From the NCBI RefSeq assembly GCF_027580225.2, contig NC_073345.2, positions 36,999,001 to 37,063,000 of the forward strand: a DNA stretch of 64,000 nucleotides, read 5' to 3'. The translations under genes and the position numbers were made by a program. Positions 53,642 to 64,000 of the stretch are shown here, piece by piece. Each line of letters starts with the position of its first letter. The first letter of the stretch is position 1. This DNA is from Misgurnus anguillicaudatus. Lineage: Eukaryota > Chordata > Actinopteri > Cypriniformes > Cobitidae. Below the pieces are notes generated by a model, which searched no databases, had not been told where the DNA came from, and saw only the letters and a list, made by a program, of their open reading frames with translations.

Positions 53642-54629
53642 TATAGTGCTGCAGTACTAAATGCAGCAGATAATTAAGACATTCCCAATACATTTTAAAT
53701 AGGAATTATTAAATGATATACTTACTGGCTGAAGTTGTATGAAGTCCTTGCTAGCCTCATCAATGGATGGACGTTAAAACTCTGCACACTCTAGAAAGAA
53801 AGAACAGGAAAACATCATCACATCTGATCTCTGCTAAAAACATAACTTCTCTGATACAGTATTGAGTGAATTGAGTGCTGCTTGTCCCTGCCTCAGTGAC
53901 AGTAGACACCGGCTCTGTGATTATCCGCCGCCGGTAAGGTTAACTAGTGCTCGCGGTCTGTCTTTCCATATCGAATGACGAGAAAGCAACTCGTTTGTCA
54001 CTAAATTTAAGTTAACAGTGTCGCTATGGCTAAGCTGGGTAAACTATGCGCGTGTGTGACACAAAAAGCCGAAGTGGGGTTGCGGAGGTCGACTCGATTT
54101 CCGGTTTTGACTTGCTTTGTTAAAGGCTTACAGAATGAGTTAATAAATCAACCGTGTGATGGGGATTTTGTAGCATCGATTTTAATAATTTTATTAATAT
54201 GCCATATTAAACATCTAAGAACGATTATTCAAGTCAATTTGTGTAAGTGGCGATCCGAGGTAACAGTAGTCATTCCTCTAAATTACACTCGTTGTCTTAG
54301 TCTGTATAAATTAACACGTTGCTGTCTCGCAATATATTCATGAAATGTTCACAAAAACATATAAACTTACCTTGAAACAACTGCTTCCAGTGACTCTTTC
54401 ACGTGGACCGTTGCTGAGCAGTGAGCACATTCAACATCAAGGGCGCGAAGCACCTGAGCCTCTTTAAACAACCCAGCATAATAACCCACCAGTTTTAACC
54501 CAACAACCAGAAAACTGAAACTACCCAAAAAGTGTTTAAAATGTTAAAAAATAACCCAGCAAAACAACCCAACAGACTCAACCCAGCATTTTGGGTTAAA
54601 AAATAACCCATCCATTTTTAGAGTGTATA

Positions 54630-54839
54630 AACATGACACACAACCAAACCAACAACATTTCATCAAATGTGTAAAAATGTGACTGTCCTCATAGAGAAGA
54701 ACTGTCCTTATATTTCAGGTCGGTGTCGTGCCCATCCCCCCCAAACACAAACAACATATGAAAATCAGTAGACATCATAGGGTGTGTGACCATCCTCATA
54801 GAGGAACACTGTCCTTATATTTCAGGTCAGTGTCGTGCC
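54630..54839. repeat. Dispersed duplicated segment, copy 4
   Basis: Close match to 46925-47070 and 48460-48610. It is split by the hAT at 54840-58187 and resumes at 58188 (GTCGTGCCCATCCCCCC). Confidence 0.75.
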
Positions 54840-55048
54840 CAGGGACGTGCACAGGAATTTTTAGGGGCAGTTGCTCTGTCCTAAAAAAAGGGCACCCCCC
54901 TGAAAAAAACTTATGTTTGGTGATTTTAATAAAGACCCTGTTATTCTCAGTCCTTCATATAGGCCGTGTTTGCCTAATGCCTACCAAAAAAAAAATAGTA
55001 GCCTAGGCTGCTTGTCTGCAAGCTATGATTGCTAGCTGCTATCTGTCT

Positions 55049-55812
55049 GGTGACCCTTAGTTACCATATATACCGTCGCAGTGGGCCCCCAATTTGCAAA
55101 ATCCTCAACTGTGGATAAAACAATGATGCCTCAATAGTTAGTCTGTCTGAAACTAAGCTGATTAAACCACATCACTGTGTGACACTTGCATTACATGTGA
55201 ACGGCCCCTACGCTAATATGATTTTGTTTTTCTCTCCCTGTCTCGTCCATGGGTCCCATTGACCCTGAGGACAATGGGACAAACAGACCCAGTTCCGGTA
55301 GATGTGAAAGTCGGCACACCTCTGATCTACTGGTCGTCCTTCAACGTGATGCCCAGCTGATGCCTGACCAACGACCACCGGCAGGACCCGCTTAATATCC
55401 GCTTAATCTCCGCTTAATCTCCGCTTAAGCTCCTTATCCGTTTATATGCGTGTATATACATGTATATCTCCCAAGGGTTTTTCCCTCCTAGGACTTTTAT
55501 TTTTATTTCCTCGGCTAAACAACCCGGGGTTTTTGTTTTTTTTCTCCTAGGGGGTTTTTTACCCCGGGGAGGTAGCCTGCTTGGGCTTAACTTAGCTTCT
55601 TCTTCTCGACGTTACATTAGTAATATGCTCGCTCATAATGTCGCGTCATAGCCGCAGCAAATTTGACTGCTTATGCTATTGTGTATTATGTTATGCTATC
55701 TGTCGTTTTTCTGTGCTTTTACTGCTTCTATTAATGTAAAGCTGCTTTGAAACAATTGAGTATTGTGAAAAGCGCTATATAAATAAAATTGAATTGAATT
55801 GAATTGAATTAA
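55049..55812 (+). mobile_element. 3' fragment of an L2-type LINE inserted in hAT copy 2
   Basis: Begins GGTGACCCTTAGTTACC, just downstream of where the hairpin array would end, and runs to AAAGCGCTATATAAATAAAA with a (TTGAA)n tail. Comparison with hAT copy 1 shows the empty site between CTGTCT and AATTATTTAGG. No duplication is visible. Confidence 0.9.
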
Positions 55813-55820
55813 TTATTTAG

Positions 55821-56773
55821 TAGGGCTGGGCGATTAATCGAAAAATAACCGAAACCGAAATTCAGAACCTCTAACCGACATTATTTTATCATTTAGGTTA
55901 TTTCGGTTTTTAATCCTGTTAATACTTTCCCTTTAAAAACAAACTGCTGCGTGTGATGTTGCGTAACTCCGCCCCGTCCAGTCAGTGGCACAGCGAAACA
56001 TGGAGGAGAACTCAAACACTGTTTAACTGAGCAGCAGGATCATCTAGTGCCCAAAAGAAGCACAGTACTTTTTTTTAAGAAGTACTCGCGAATGTGCAGG
56101 CACCTGTGACAAAAATACGGAATGCGCGATCGGGTTTTTACCGCACACGCGCTCAGTTTAATCTACCAATGGGTCTCTAAGCAGCCCGGGTAATGTCATC
56201 ACATCTCACTCACTCAAAACCGCGAAAAGACGCACCCGCGTGAGTTTAATTAGACACTTCAGAGATGACGGAGAGAGAGAACAGGAGAACTTCTAGTCTA
56301 CATTAACACCAAAAGCATTACAGATGAGAATAAATGTCTTAGACATCAGTGCCCAGTTAAGAAAAAATGGATTGAATACAAGAAATACAGTCCAAGTATG
56401 TATTTTGCCCTACTCATCTCATTACAATATGCTATCTGGATACAACTTATTATGTATGTATCTGATGTCTATAATTAGTCATGGGGGTTGTATGATTCTT
56501 TGGTTCATAACTTCCCATTCTGAAAGTTTCATCAATTGTATAATGACATGCAACATCTGCAAAGAGTTAAGTCTATTTAATATTTTTCAGTAATGCAGTT
56601 ATTTTGGGAAAAATGTGAATAATTGCATTGCAGGCTGATTTAAGGTGTGCCCTAAACTTTCCAACCTTGTCAGTGAACTATGAGGCAAAAAAAATAATCG
56701 TTTATTAATCGTAACCGATGTCAAATGTTAGATTAACCGAGGTTTTGATTTTAGGTCAAATCGCCCAGCCCTA
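55821..56773. mobile_element. hAT transposon (TAGGGCTGGGCGAT family)
   Basis: TAGGGCTGGGCGATTAATCG and the inverse ATCGCCCAGCCCTA; perfect 8-bp duplication TTATTTAG (55813-55820 and 56774-56781). It landed immediately next to the LINE tail. Confidence 0.9.
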
Positions 56774-58195
56774 TTATTTAGGCTAACATGTCAAGGTGTG
56801 AGGTGGAAAGAGTAGCCAATAACTTTACTTAAGTAAAAGTACAAGTGAGTAAAGAAATAATTACTCAAGTAGAAGTAAAAAGTATGCAATGAAAATAATA
56901 CTCAAGTAGCGAGTTACTAGTTACTCATGAAAAAATAAATCTTGCACACGCACACACACCCACAATACAGTGCCCTCCATAAGTATCAGAACAGTAAAGA
57001 CAACCTTTTTCTTTTTGCTGTGGAGACCTGATATTGGTAAGATAAATATCAGTGTGTCAGAAGTTTAGAATGTCACATTTTATTAATCTTTGAGTTTCAA
57101 CACATACATGCTTTAAAAACAAAGAACAACAGCATTAAATGCTGACTTATGTGTTGTACCCAAATGCACACAAGTGAATCAAACTGATCCTACACATTTT
57201 ATGCTTTTCATGTGTAAACAATCAGGACACAGCTCAGTGCCCATAACAAATAATGTGACAGATTCTGTACTTTTGTATCATGTTCATCTTTTAATGTTTA
57301 GACATTTCTTGACTCCACAGCAAACAGAAGAATACTTATGAAGGGCACTTATACATTATGTGTAAAACTGCAACATACACAAACAGTACAGAAAAAAGAA
57401 TACAAACACAGAATAGACAAGCATTACAAATTAACTCTAGTCTCAATGTTGATGTAGCTTATAGCTGAAATATCAGACTGTAAACTGATAAGAGTTTTGC
57501 ATTCACTATATATAAAGTTAGAATCTCCTAAGATGGTCTGAGGACATTGACAGTTTACACTTACATGATACAAACTGATTTTAGACAAAACTCATGTTTT
57601 CTTATGTTGTCATGTCACGTGTGTTTTGTGAGAATCACTTACATCATACAGTACAGTATACAGCGAATCAGACGTCAATCATCGATGGATATTCTGGAGG
57701 CTGCGCGTGTTTAACTGTGTTTGACGACGAACAGGTCACGCGTATATAATGGCGGGTACATGTGTGAAGTTCTGCTTTTAGTTAAAAGACTGGTAAATTC
57801 ATATCCACGTCACCCAAAACTGTTTATATTCTGCGTGTTTCTACATAGGCTACGAGTAAAACAGCATCAGACGATTCCGTGTTTGCAGCGATCTGAACAA
57901 TTCATTCAAACTGATTCGCGAACCATTTCAAAGTTTGGCCCATTTGCTTTGTAAGGAATCGACTCAAACAAGTCATTAATTCGCGAATGCCTCAGAAACA
58001 CGAGACAGCAATTTAAAAATAAAATATACATTTCGTAATTAATTAAAATACAGTAACGAAGGAACGCTGCACAATGTAAACGAAGTAAAAGTAAAAAATG
58101 TTCCACGTCGGAAGGGCAACTTGAGTCGAGAAGGGCATATGGGCAGTTGCCCGGGCAACCTGAGCAACCCCCCTGTGCACGTCCCTGGTCGTGCC

Positions 58196-58440
58196 CATCC
58201 CCCCCAAACACACAACATATGAAAATCAGTAGACATCATAGAGGGTATTGTCTAGATTAGGTGTGACAAGTTACCCCTCATCTTTACATAGAGATGATGT
58301 GCCTAGATAGCTCTTCATCTTACCACCATTTTCTTAATTTACACAAAAGTTTGGATCTTGGTAAAACAGCCTGTCATGATTCCCCAAACTCCAACAACTA
58401 ATATCAAGTCAGTGTCAAGAAAGAAAATATGCTCACTTAC
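58196..58440. other. Continuation of the duplicated segment, no gene
   Basis: Starts with the remaining part of the duplicated block, then AT-rich spacer up to the duplicated exon. Confidence 0.45.
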
Positions 58441-58513
58441 TTTCTCTTTTCCTGATGAGGAAGGACCCTCAAATGGATTCATCCACGGCCACCGATATCT
58501 CATCACACAATTC
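58441..58513 (-). pseudogene. Duplicate of the 48626-48697 exon, frameshifted
   Basis: Same acceptor and GTAAGTGAG donor as 48626-48697, but 73 nt long: one extra T in the middle shifts the frame to a stop. It is a duplicated exon that has decayed. Confidence 0.6.
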
Positions 58514-58614
58514 CTATAAATATGAGAAAGACAAGAGCAACATTCAGTAACAATGTTTGCCAAGTGATCACCATAATACCTCATATAGGCAATTTCTTTC
58601 TTTTTTTCTTTTAA

Positions 58615-59074
58615 AGGAGCATTTCACCCGTGGAAACATTAATCTTTATTAAAAGTGGATCATATTTGTGACCAGTCACGGAAAGTAGGGACACAAGTCG
58701 GATCTGGGACATTTTGAGTTATTCACAGATCCTGAAAGTGCAGATTCTAAGCTTTCCAACGATATGTAACACATGGAAATCTGATAAGAATTGGAGAAGT
58801 TGTGGCCATTTGAAGGTAGGCACTCCAAAATTCTTAATGCTGAGAAAACGGCTTTTAAAGTTTGTGCTTTTTCACCCCTCTCAGCTGCTGGGAGGGACAA
58901 TAGGGCTCATTTACATCTCATTGAGATAAGCCATACCCTCTGTAAAGCTCCCCCATCTAAATTTTGACCAATACCTTTTACTGTTAATTCACTGTAAAAG
59001 TTTGTGGTTAGACCTGGTTTAAGTCTGATTAAAAAAACGTAAAAATATTTTAAGTTTTGACTTATAATGCACAT
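58615..59074. mobile_element. TTAA-flanked element, probable MITE
   Basis: TTAA at 58611-58614 and 59075-59078. Ends AGGAGCATTTCA and (inverse) ATGTGCATTATA match at about nine of twelve positions. No coding capacity; the opposed frames at 58676-58929 are mirror artefacts. Confidence 0.45.
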
Positions 59075-59078
59075 TTAA

Positions 59079-59807
59079 CGGCTACACATGAGCTACACAT
59101 GATACGTGAGCTAAGTCATTAACATCGGTCAATTCAGGCATTATTCAAATTAATAGCAGATGCTCACACTGCCATCTAAAAGCTCATTATAGTAATGGGG
59201 GCAATCGAAACCACAGTCCTGAGTTAACAACAACTTTGGGTTTTGGCAATCGAAACCCGAGCTAGCTAATAACAATTGCACTAAATGTGAAGGTCTACGT
59301 GTACGTGTTCTTACAATGAACAAAAAACAACAAACTTTAATGTTTATGGAAACTCACCCCATAAGAAACAGAAAACTGTTCTTGCAGATCTTGTTCCCTC
59401 CAATGAAATAAGTTGTTCGGGCACACCTCTCTTTGTCAGTGTCTTTGTGGATGTTATCATTTCCGAAGTTTGCACTGTGATATCAATGATATCAGATTGA
59501 GCCTGTCAAAGTGCTGCTTAAGTAGCCACGCTGTTCCCTTGGGGGGCGGGTCCATAACTAAAGTATCAAAAGCCGCTGCATGTAAATAAACACAGACAAT
59601 GACCGCGCCCCCCGCTGCACGCTAGAATCTCGACAAAAACAACCCGTTCTCAACAGCAAAATGTAGCACTGTATATGATATTACACTTTAATGAAACCAA
59701 TCGCTCGCTCGTTCCTCCAGCAGCCAATGACTTCATTGAAAATATTGATAGACAAAACATGTAGCCAATTATATAACGTATTCAACAATGTCTATGTGAC
59801 TTTTTGT
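59079..59807. other. Unassigned sequence, possible promoter side of a minus-strand gene
   Basis: Contains a GC-rich patch (GGGGGGCGGG near 59540-59550). A minus-strand GT donor-like site is present near 59358. No coding exon could be supported. Confidence 0.25.
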
Positions 59808-60331
59808 TAGGGTTGGGTATCGTTTGAATTTGAACGATTCCAATTCCAATTCCGATTCCTTGTTTCGATTCCGGTTCCAATCGATTCTCGATTCCGATTC
59901 TTTTAAGAGGCAGGGTCAAAAATGTTTAGTATATTTTAAATGAGCTAGCTAACCAATGGTCTTTCTGATGGAAATAGTATGACCTTCTTCATCAATTTAA
60001 ATTTTATAAACTTTTGACTTTTTATGAACTTTACTATTCATTTCTCACATGGCTGTTTTCAACTACAATATAAATATCAAATCTATGAACTTGAATATAA
60101 ATATTATAAATTATGAATATATTTTTACAGGGGTACACTTTCCTCAAGAGAGCTTTATTTTTGAAAACCTCATGGAAACACATTTACACATGAGTGTATG
60201 ATGCTGCTGCAGGTACCGGTTACCGTGCTCCCATTGATGGGCTTACTAACATTCGCACTCTTAGCTCGTAAATTGTCTATGAAAAAATACATGGGCTAAT
60301 TTGTTAGCTCAATGTTGGCGCAAGGCATTCT
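59808..60331. mobile_element. Left end of a hAT element, right end not found
   Basis: TAGGGTTGGGTATCG followed by repeated CGATTCC/ATTCCGATT words, typical of one fish hAT family. Preceded by CTTTTTGT, but no matching right end is in the window; it is interrupted by the hAT at 60333. Confidence 0.5.
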
Positions 60332-60726
60332 CAGACCTGCCAACCTTGGAAAATTTTTGTGAGTAGCAACTTACCGCAGCGGCGCGGCGCGAGGTCAGGC
60401 ACATTTGCTGATCAGTAGTGATTGAGTTCACATGCTCACTTATCACTACAACTTATTACTAAGCGCATAGTTCCCACTCACCACCATATCTAGTCTTTCA
60501 ACATACAAGTAGGCTATGAAGAACTCTTAATGAAAAGGCATTCCCCAAAAATATGCTTATTTAACAAAAACGCCTATGGCATATGTCTTAAATACATGGG
60601 ACATTATAAATAACAAAGAATCAACAAATAGCATGCTATATCCTTGCTTTATATTCCACCAGGCACGTTGACATGAACCTCTCTTCTTTAACATACCTAA
60701 CATGAACAGTATTAATATGTTTTAAT

Positions 60727-62038
60727 TAGGGCTGTCAAAATTAACGCGTTAATAACGCGTTAACGCAAATTCATTTTAACGCCACAAATTTTATTAACGG
60801 AGATTAACGCAACGCGCAATTTCTGTTTGACCCTTGGTCCAGCCCATAGTTGAATGAACAGAGACGCAGACAAATGTGACTTTCTCTAAATGAGTAAAAG
60901 GTTTTCATAGAAATAAGAACATTAAGCAAATCGTCTACCAAATCCAATGCTCTAAATGCTCGTTGGACATCTGATATGATCTTTATTTATACGTCTGAGA
61001 GGTGTAACGTTACCGTCCTCCTAATGCTTAATCTAATACTGTACAAAGATGCGTCTCAATTCATTTTGGTTTCGCTTTTATGCATGACTTAGAAAATAGA
61101 CTGCAGGACTTGCTTGATGTTAAAAGAGTCATTAAGAGAGATAAAGTTCGGTACCTGATTAATGTTAAAGAGTTATTAAGAGCGACAAGACTCAAAAGCG
61201 ATCTCCTCACGCTGACTAACTGACATCTGAAGCGCGTGCACACAGACGCGCGAGTGCGCGACCCGGATATATAGACATCTCCACAAAATTACAGTTTTAC
61301 AAATATCTGTTTTGATAAGAATTCACGCAGGTAGGCTCTATAATCTGTTATGTTTTAAGTAAATGTTTGGTTAACTGTTGGGTAAAACTATCTGATGTGT
61401 AACATTATATTAGATCACTTAGATTTTAAGCAGTCTGTCTCAATGTCAATCAAACAAAAGGAAAAAAAGTTGAACATACATTGATGATGTTTTTGCTTTG
61501 TGTGTGCTAAATCTATTAGTTTTACCAGTGATTTTAAGGTATTGATGTGGTAATATAATGTATGGATGTGGAAATGTTTGTGGTAATTTGACTCTTTCAA
61601 CTTCAAACACGTGTAGTTCTGTCATATTTTGTTATATTTAAAAAAATCATGCATTGTTCTATGTTTTAATAGAGAATGTCAAAATATGAACAACTATTTT
61701 TTTAAAATTTGCTAATTCCGACTCAACTTGCCAGCACAGGTCACAAATGATGCAGCAGCAAACAAAAATGGAGAAAGAAAATTTTCCGAAAGGAAAATTC
61801 ATATACAAAACAATGGCTGGTGATTGTGTTAAAATGTAAACAGGCTGTTGTTAACATACATTTGCATAAAGCATCTATATATGTATATATGATTAGAATA
61901 TTAAAAACCTGAAAAGTGTTAAATTAGGGTAAATTTAGAATGGATAAAAATGTGCGATTAATTTGCGATTAATCGCAGTTAACTCATGAAATCATGCGAT
62001 TAATCTAGATTAATTTTTTTAATCTATTGACAGCCCTA
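60727..62038. mobile_element. hAT transposon (TAGGGCTGTCAA family), inverse relative of 7293-9012
   Basis: TAGGGCTGTCAAAATT...TTGACAGCCCTA, perfect 8-bp duplication GTTTTAAT (60719-60726 and 62039-62046). It matches the inverse of 7293-9012 except for the missing TTAA insertion. Confidence 0.9.
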
Positions 62039-62200
62039 GTTTTAATGCATAAATGGCATGTTAGCAGATTTGCATTCTACAGTACTGATGATAATGAATC
62101 TTTTACACAAATTTACAATAACATTACTAAGCCGCTACTACAATAAAAAAAACATATGTGGATGATCGTTTTGTGTATATTATCTGCACAGTGTTTAAAC

Positions 62201-62441
62201 CTGCTGAAAAAACAGCATAAACCAGCATAATTCCCATGCTGGTTTAGCTGGTGGTCACCAGCATACAGCACCAAAACACAACATATGCTGGTCTTGGTGG
62301 TGCTGGTATGCTGATGACCACCAGCTAAACCAGCACCAAACCATCATGAGAATTTAGCTGGTCTATGCTGATGGTCACCAGCAAACCAGCAACAAAACAC
62401 AACATATGCTGGTCTTGCTGGTATACTGTTTTTTTCAGCAG
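62201..62441. mobile_element. Palindromic MITE built from CCAGCA/TGCTGG words
   Basis: CTGCTGAAAAAACAGCATA on the left, its inverse ending TTTTTTTCAGCAG on the right. The inside consists of repeated TGCTGGT and ACCAGCA in both directions. 241 bp; the duplication is unclear. Confidence 0.7.
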
Positions 62442-63466
62442 TGATGCCAACTGTTTATGTAGTGTCCTAAAGTAGATCTAGTGAACTAAACAGTCATTTT
62501 ATATCTGACAATACAGAACAGTACACAAACATGAGTTGATTTTCTCAGCAATAATGCAAACCTCGGTTTTGACTGGCTGAGCATATAGTTCGTTTTACCT
62601 CCCTCATCATCTATACTTTCTGCTTCTATTTCCCTGCTCTGCACAAAAAAATCTGATGTACATCGACAGGAGCCAGAAGCCAGTAACAATCGAGTAAGAA
62701 TAAGATTGATATTATTTAGAAACATACTTTTATTTCGTCATGTTTTCTCGCGTGCCATCACATGCTCTTCTGAGTGAGCGGCAACTGAGTGCTCTGAAAA
62801 GTAGACGCTCTGCTCGCGGACATCGATTTCTGCGTGCTCGCGCCAGTTTGTCTTGTGGGACTGCAACGCGTTTACAAGCGTGAATTACTGTTCATATAGC
62901 TCATATAGCTCAGTTTTTTGCCGCGATTAACAATGTAAATGAATATACTGGCAAATAAACTAAAAACTTAAACTTGAGGCACAACACAGTACACTGGGTA
63001 CAACAGATACACTGGGATACGTGCAACATTAAAAGGGGTCTAGATGCCCCTGGTTGGCAGGCTTATTACAATAGATGCAATTCACAATTCCCACACCCTG
63101 CCCATTTACCTTTAAAAACGATGTTTAGAACCATCCTCCCTTGTTAAATAGTATGAAGATGGACCGAGATGAAAAACTATTTCGTTATTTTCGTTATTTG
63201 CTTCGACGGCTCCCCGCTCTCCGCTTTGAAGAGTTTAAAACTAGCGCTATGATTGGTCGACGTCGTCTTTTCCCAACAGGTTGCTGCCCAATGCGGTAAC
63301 ACTCATAGACGAGTTACCTAGTGCGCAAATGTACATACATTTTAACTCAAAGCCATCAAAGGCTTTTCGCGTATTTTGAAGTGACAAATCGTAGCAGCGT
63401 AGTTTGGTGTCTAAATGCGTATCTGTTACGCAAAATGCGTAAAGGTTGGCAGGTCTGCATTCTTTT

Positions 63467-63890
63467 CAGGGCTCGCAAAATTGCTAGCCCGACGTCCCGG
63501 GGCTATTGCAAATTCCTGTCGGGTTACCAAAATGCATCTTCGCTCTGCCCGTCGGGCTATCATAGGAAAAATATTTTAATGTTTTTGCATTCTCTCAGAT
63601 TTTGTTAGGCAGTATGTACGGCGTCGTCTTGTCAGTCATTACTATCCTCAAGTAACAATAAGTGAAACTGAAAGCATAATTAAACCCATTATTCCTTTCG
63701 TGTTCACATCTGAGATGCGCGCTCCTCTGCATTCCGGGTCCACTCTTCACAAGTTTGCGCTTGTTCTTGTGCTCAGCAAAAAGCGCGAACTCAAGTAATT
63801 TAAAAATAATAAGTCCTTTTGTTTTCAGAGACTAACATTGTTTTAGCGTTTCTTTTTTCTACCAGGGATTTTGAAATTTAGCGAGCCCTC
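63467..63890. mobile_element. Possible hAT MITE (CAGGGCTCGC ends)
   Basis: CAGGGCTCGCAAAATT on the left and a near inverse GCGAGCCCTC on the right. Flanking 8-mers ATTCTTTT and ATTGTATA agree at only five positions, so the duplication is decayed or the ends are wrong. Confidence 0.45.
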
Positions 63891-63915
63891 ATTGTATATG
63901 TATTGTTTTACTTAC

Positions 63916-64000
63916 TTGATACGGACTGCAGTGCAGTCACTGCGGTGCCAAGCTGGGGGTCAGAGACCGAGGAAGAGGCAGCAGAGGACGGTCGGCGCAG
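63916..64000 (-). CDS. Candidate exon of an unknown gene, cut by the window edge
   Basis: On the minus strand an open frame LRRPSSAASSSVSDPQLGTA continues VTALQSVS and meets a donor (TATCAA|GTAAGTAAAA). Ser/Ala-rich, GC-richer than its surroundings. The upstream part is beyond the window. Function unknown. Confidence 0.4.

Larger units (their letters stand above)
50684..54625. mobile_element. TA-flanked 3.9-kb DNA transposon rich in AACCCA repeats
   Basis: CACTCTAAAAATGG on the left and CCATTTTTAGAGTG on the right, with TA at both sides (50682-50683 and 54626-54627). Sub-terminal GGGTTAAAA/AACCCAGC words repeat many times. The flanks rejoin to match the segment near 46910-46930, confirming the insertion. 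On the minus strand, candidate exons lie at 53726-53790 (CAEF stop RPSIDEASKDFIQLQP, donor GTAAGT) and about 54371-54468 (LFKEAQVLRALDVECAHCSA, donor GTAAGT), which may be relics of element genes. A hAT is nested at 50970-52650. Superfamily uncertain. Confidence 0.75.
54840..58187. mobile_element. 3.4-kb hAT transposon, copy 2 (inverse of 7140-10573)
   Basis: CAGGGACGTGCACAGG...CCTGTGCACGTCCCTG with a perfect 8-bp duplication GTCGTGCC (54832-54839 and 58188-58195). Close to copy 1 throughout, including an identical 77-codon frame (57721-57954 here). It lacks the nested hAT of copy 1. Instead it carries an L2-type LINE 3' fragment (55049-55812) and another hAT (55821-56773). Confidence 0.9.
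60333..63456. mobile_element. hAT transposon (AGACCTGCCAACC family) with two nested elements
   Basis: AGACCTGCCAACCTT...AAGGTTGGCAGGTCT. The flanks give GCATTCTC (60325-60332) and GCATTCTT (63457-63464), an 8-bp duplication with one mismatch. Nested inside are a hAT (60727-62038) and a palindromic MITE (62201-62441). No transposase frame. Confidence 0.75.

Noticed and set aside
54026..54343. 105-codon plus-strand frame as a gene
   Set aside because: No domain, and it lies opposite and next to better-supported minus-strand splice donors. The composition is not protein-like after the first 40 codons.

Overview
This window looks like a chromosomal segment of a teleost fish, most likely a cyprinid. 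I infer this from the types of repeat: many hAT, Tc1 and Harbinger-like DNA transposons with intact target-site duplications (TSDs), L2/CR1-type LINEs with an esterase-bearing ORF1, a fish-type tRNA-derived SINE, intron-containing gene fragments and AT-rich non-coding DNA. No species is proven. No prokaryotic gene organisation, rRNA or CRISPR array was seen. Almost every base lies in or between transposable elements, and nearly all long reading frames belong to broken mobile-element genes.

Region 1 (318-14107) is one minus-strand endogenous retrovirus-like element. Its two LTRs are about 99% identical, its primer-binding site matches tRNA-Ile perfectly, and it has a single gag frame (12574-13317) with no pol or env. 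It has been invaded by a hAT element (1839-3280), a Harbinger-like element (3719-6804, itself carrying a hAT) and a 3.4-kb hAT (7140-10573, carrying another hAT that in turn carries a TTAA insertion). The retroelement sits at the 3' end of a broken minus-strand gene (14108-19026) with a SWIM zinc finger and a YqaJ-type nuclease domain. An intron of that gene holds a Tc1-like element with two nested hATs.

Region 2 (20610-30360) holds two L2/CR1-like LINEs. Copy B (minus) was split by insertion of copy A (plus) inside its reverse-transcriptase domain, and later by a hAT. Copy A carries a hairpin-forming minisatellite in its 3' UTR. The same minisatellite has one unit in the fragment at 39475, six in copy A and ten in copy D (43628-46040), where it shows a two-unit higher-order pattern.

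Region 3 (30600-42810) has a 39-bp-unit minisatellite, two further minus-strand LINEs (E and F), a Tc1-family transposon with a broken DD34E transposase inserted in LINE F, a hAT inserted in LINE F and a possible solo LTR.

Region 4 (43300-64000) has short candidate host exons on the minus strand (one duplicated and frameshifted), a SINE split by a fold-back element, a Penelope-like segment with a hammerhead-ribozyme-like core, a 3.9-kb TA-flanked element containing a hAT, an inverted near-identical copy of the 3.4-kb hAT, and more nested hATs.

The elements do not form a working pathway together. They form a datable stack of insertions: the TSDs let the order of many events be read directly. 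All product names are from motif recognition by eye; no database search was run.
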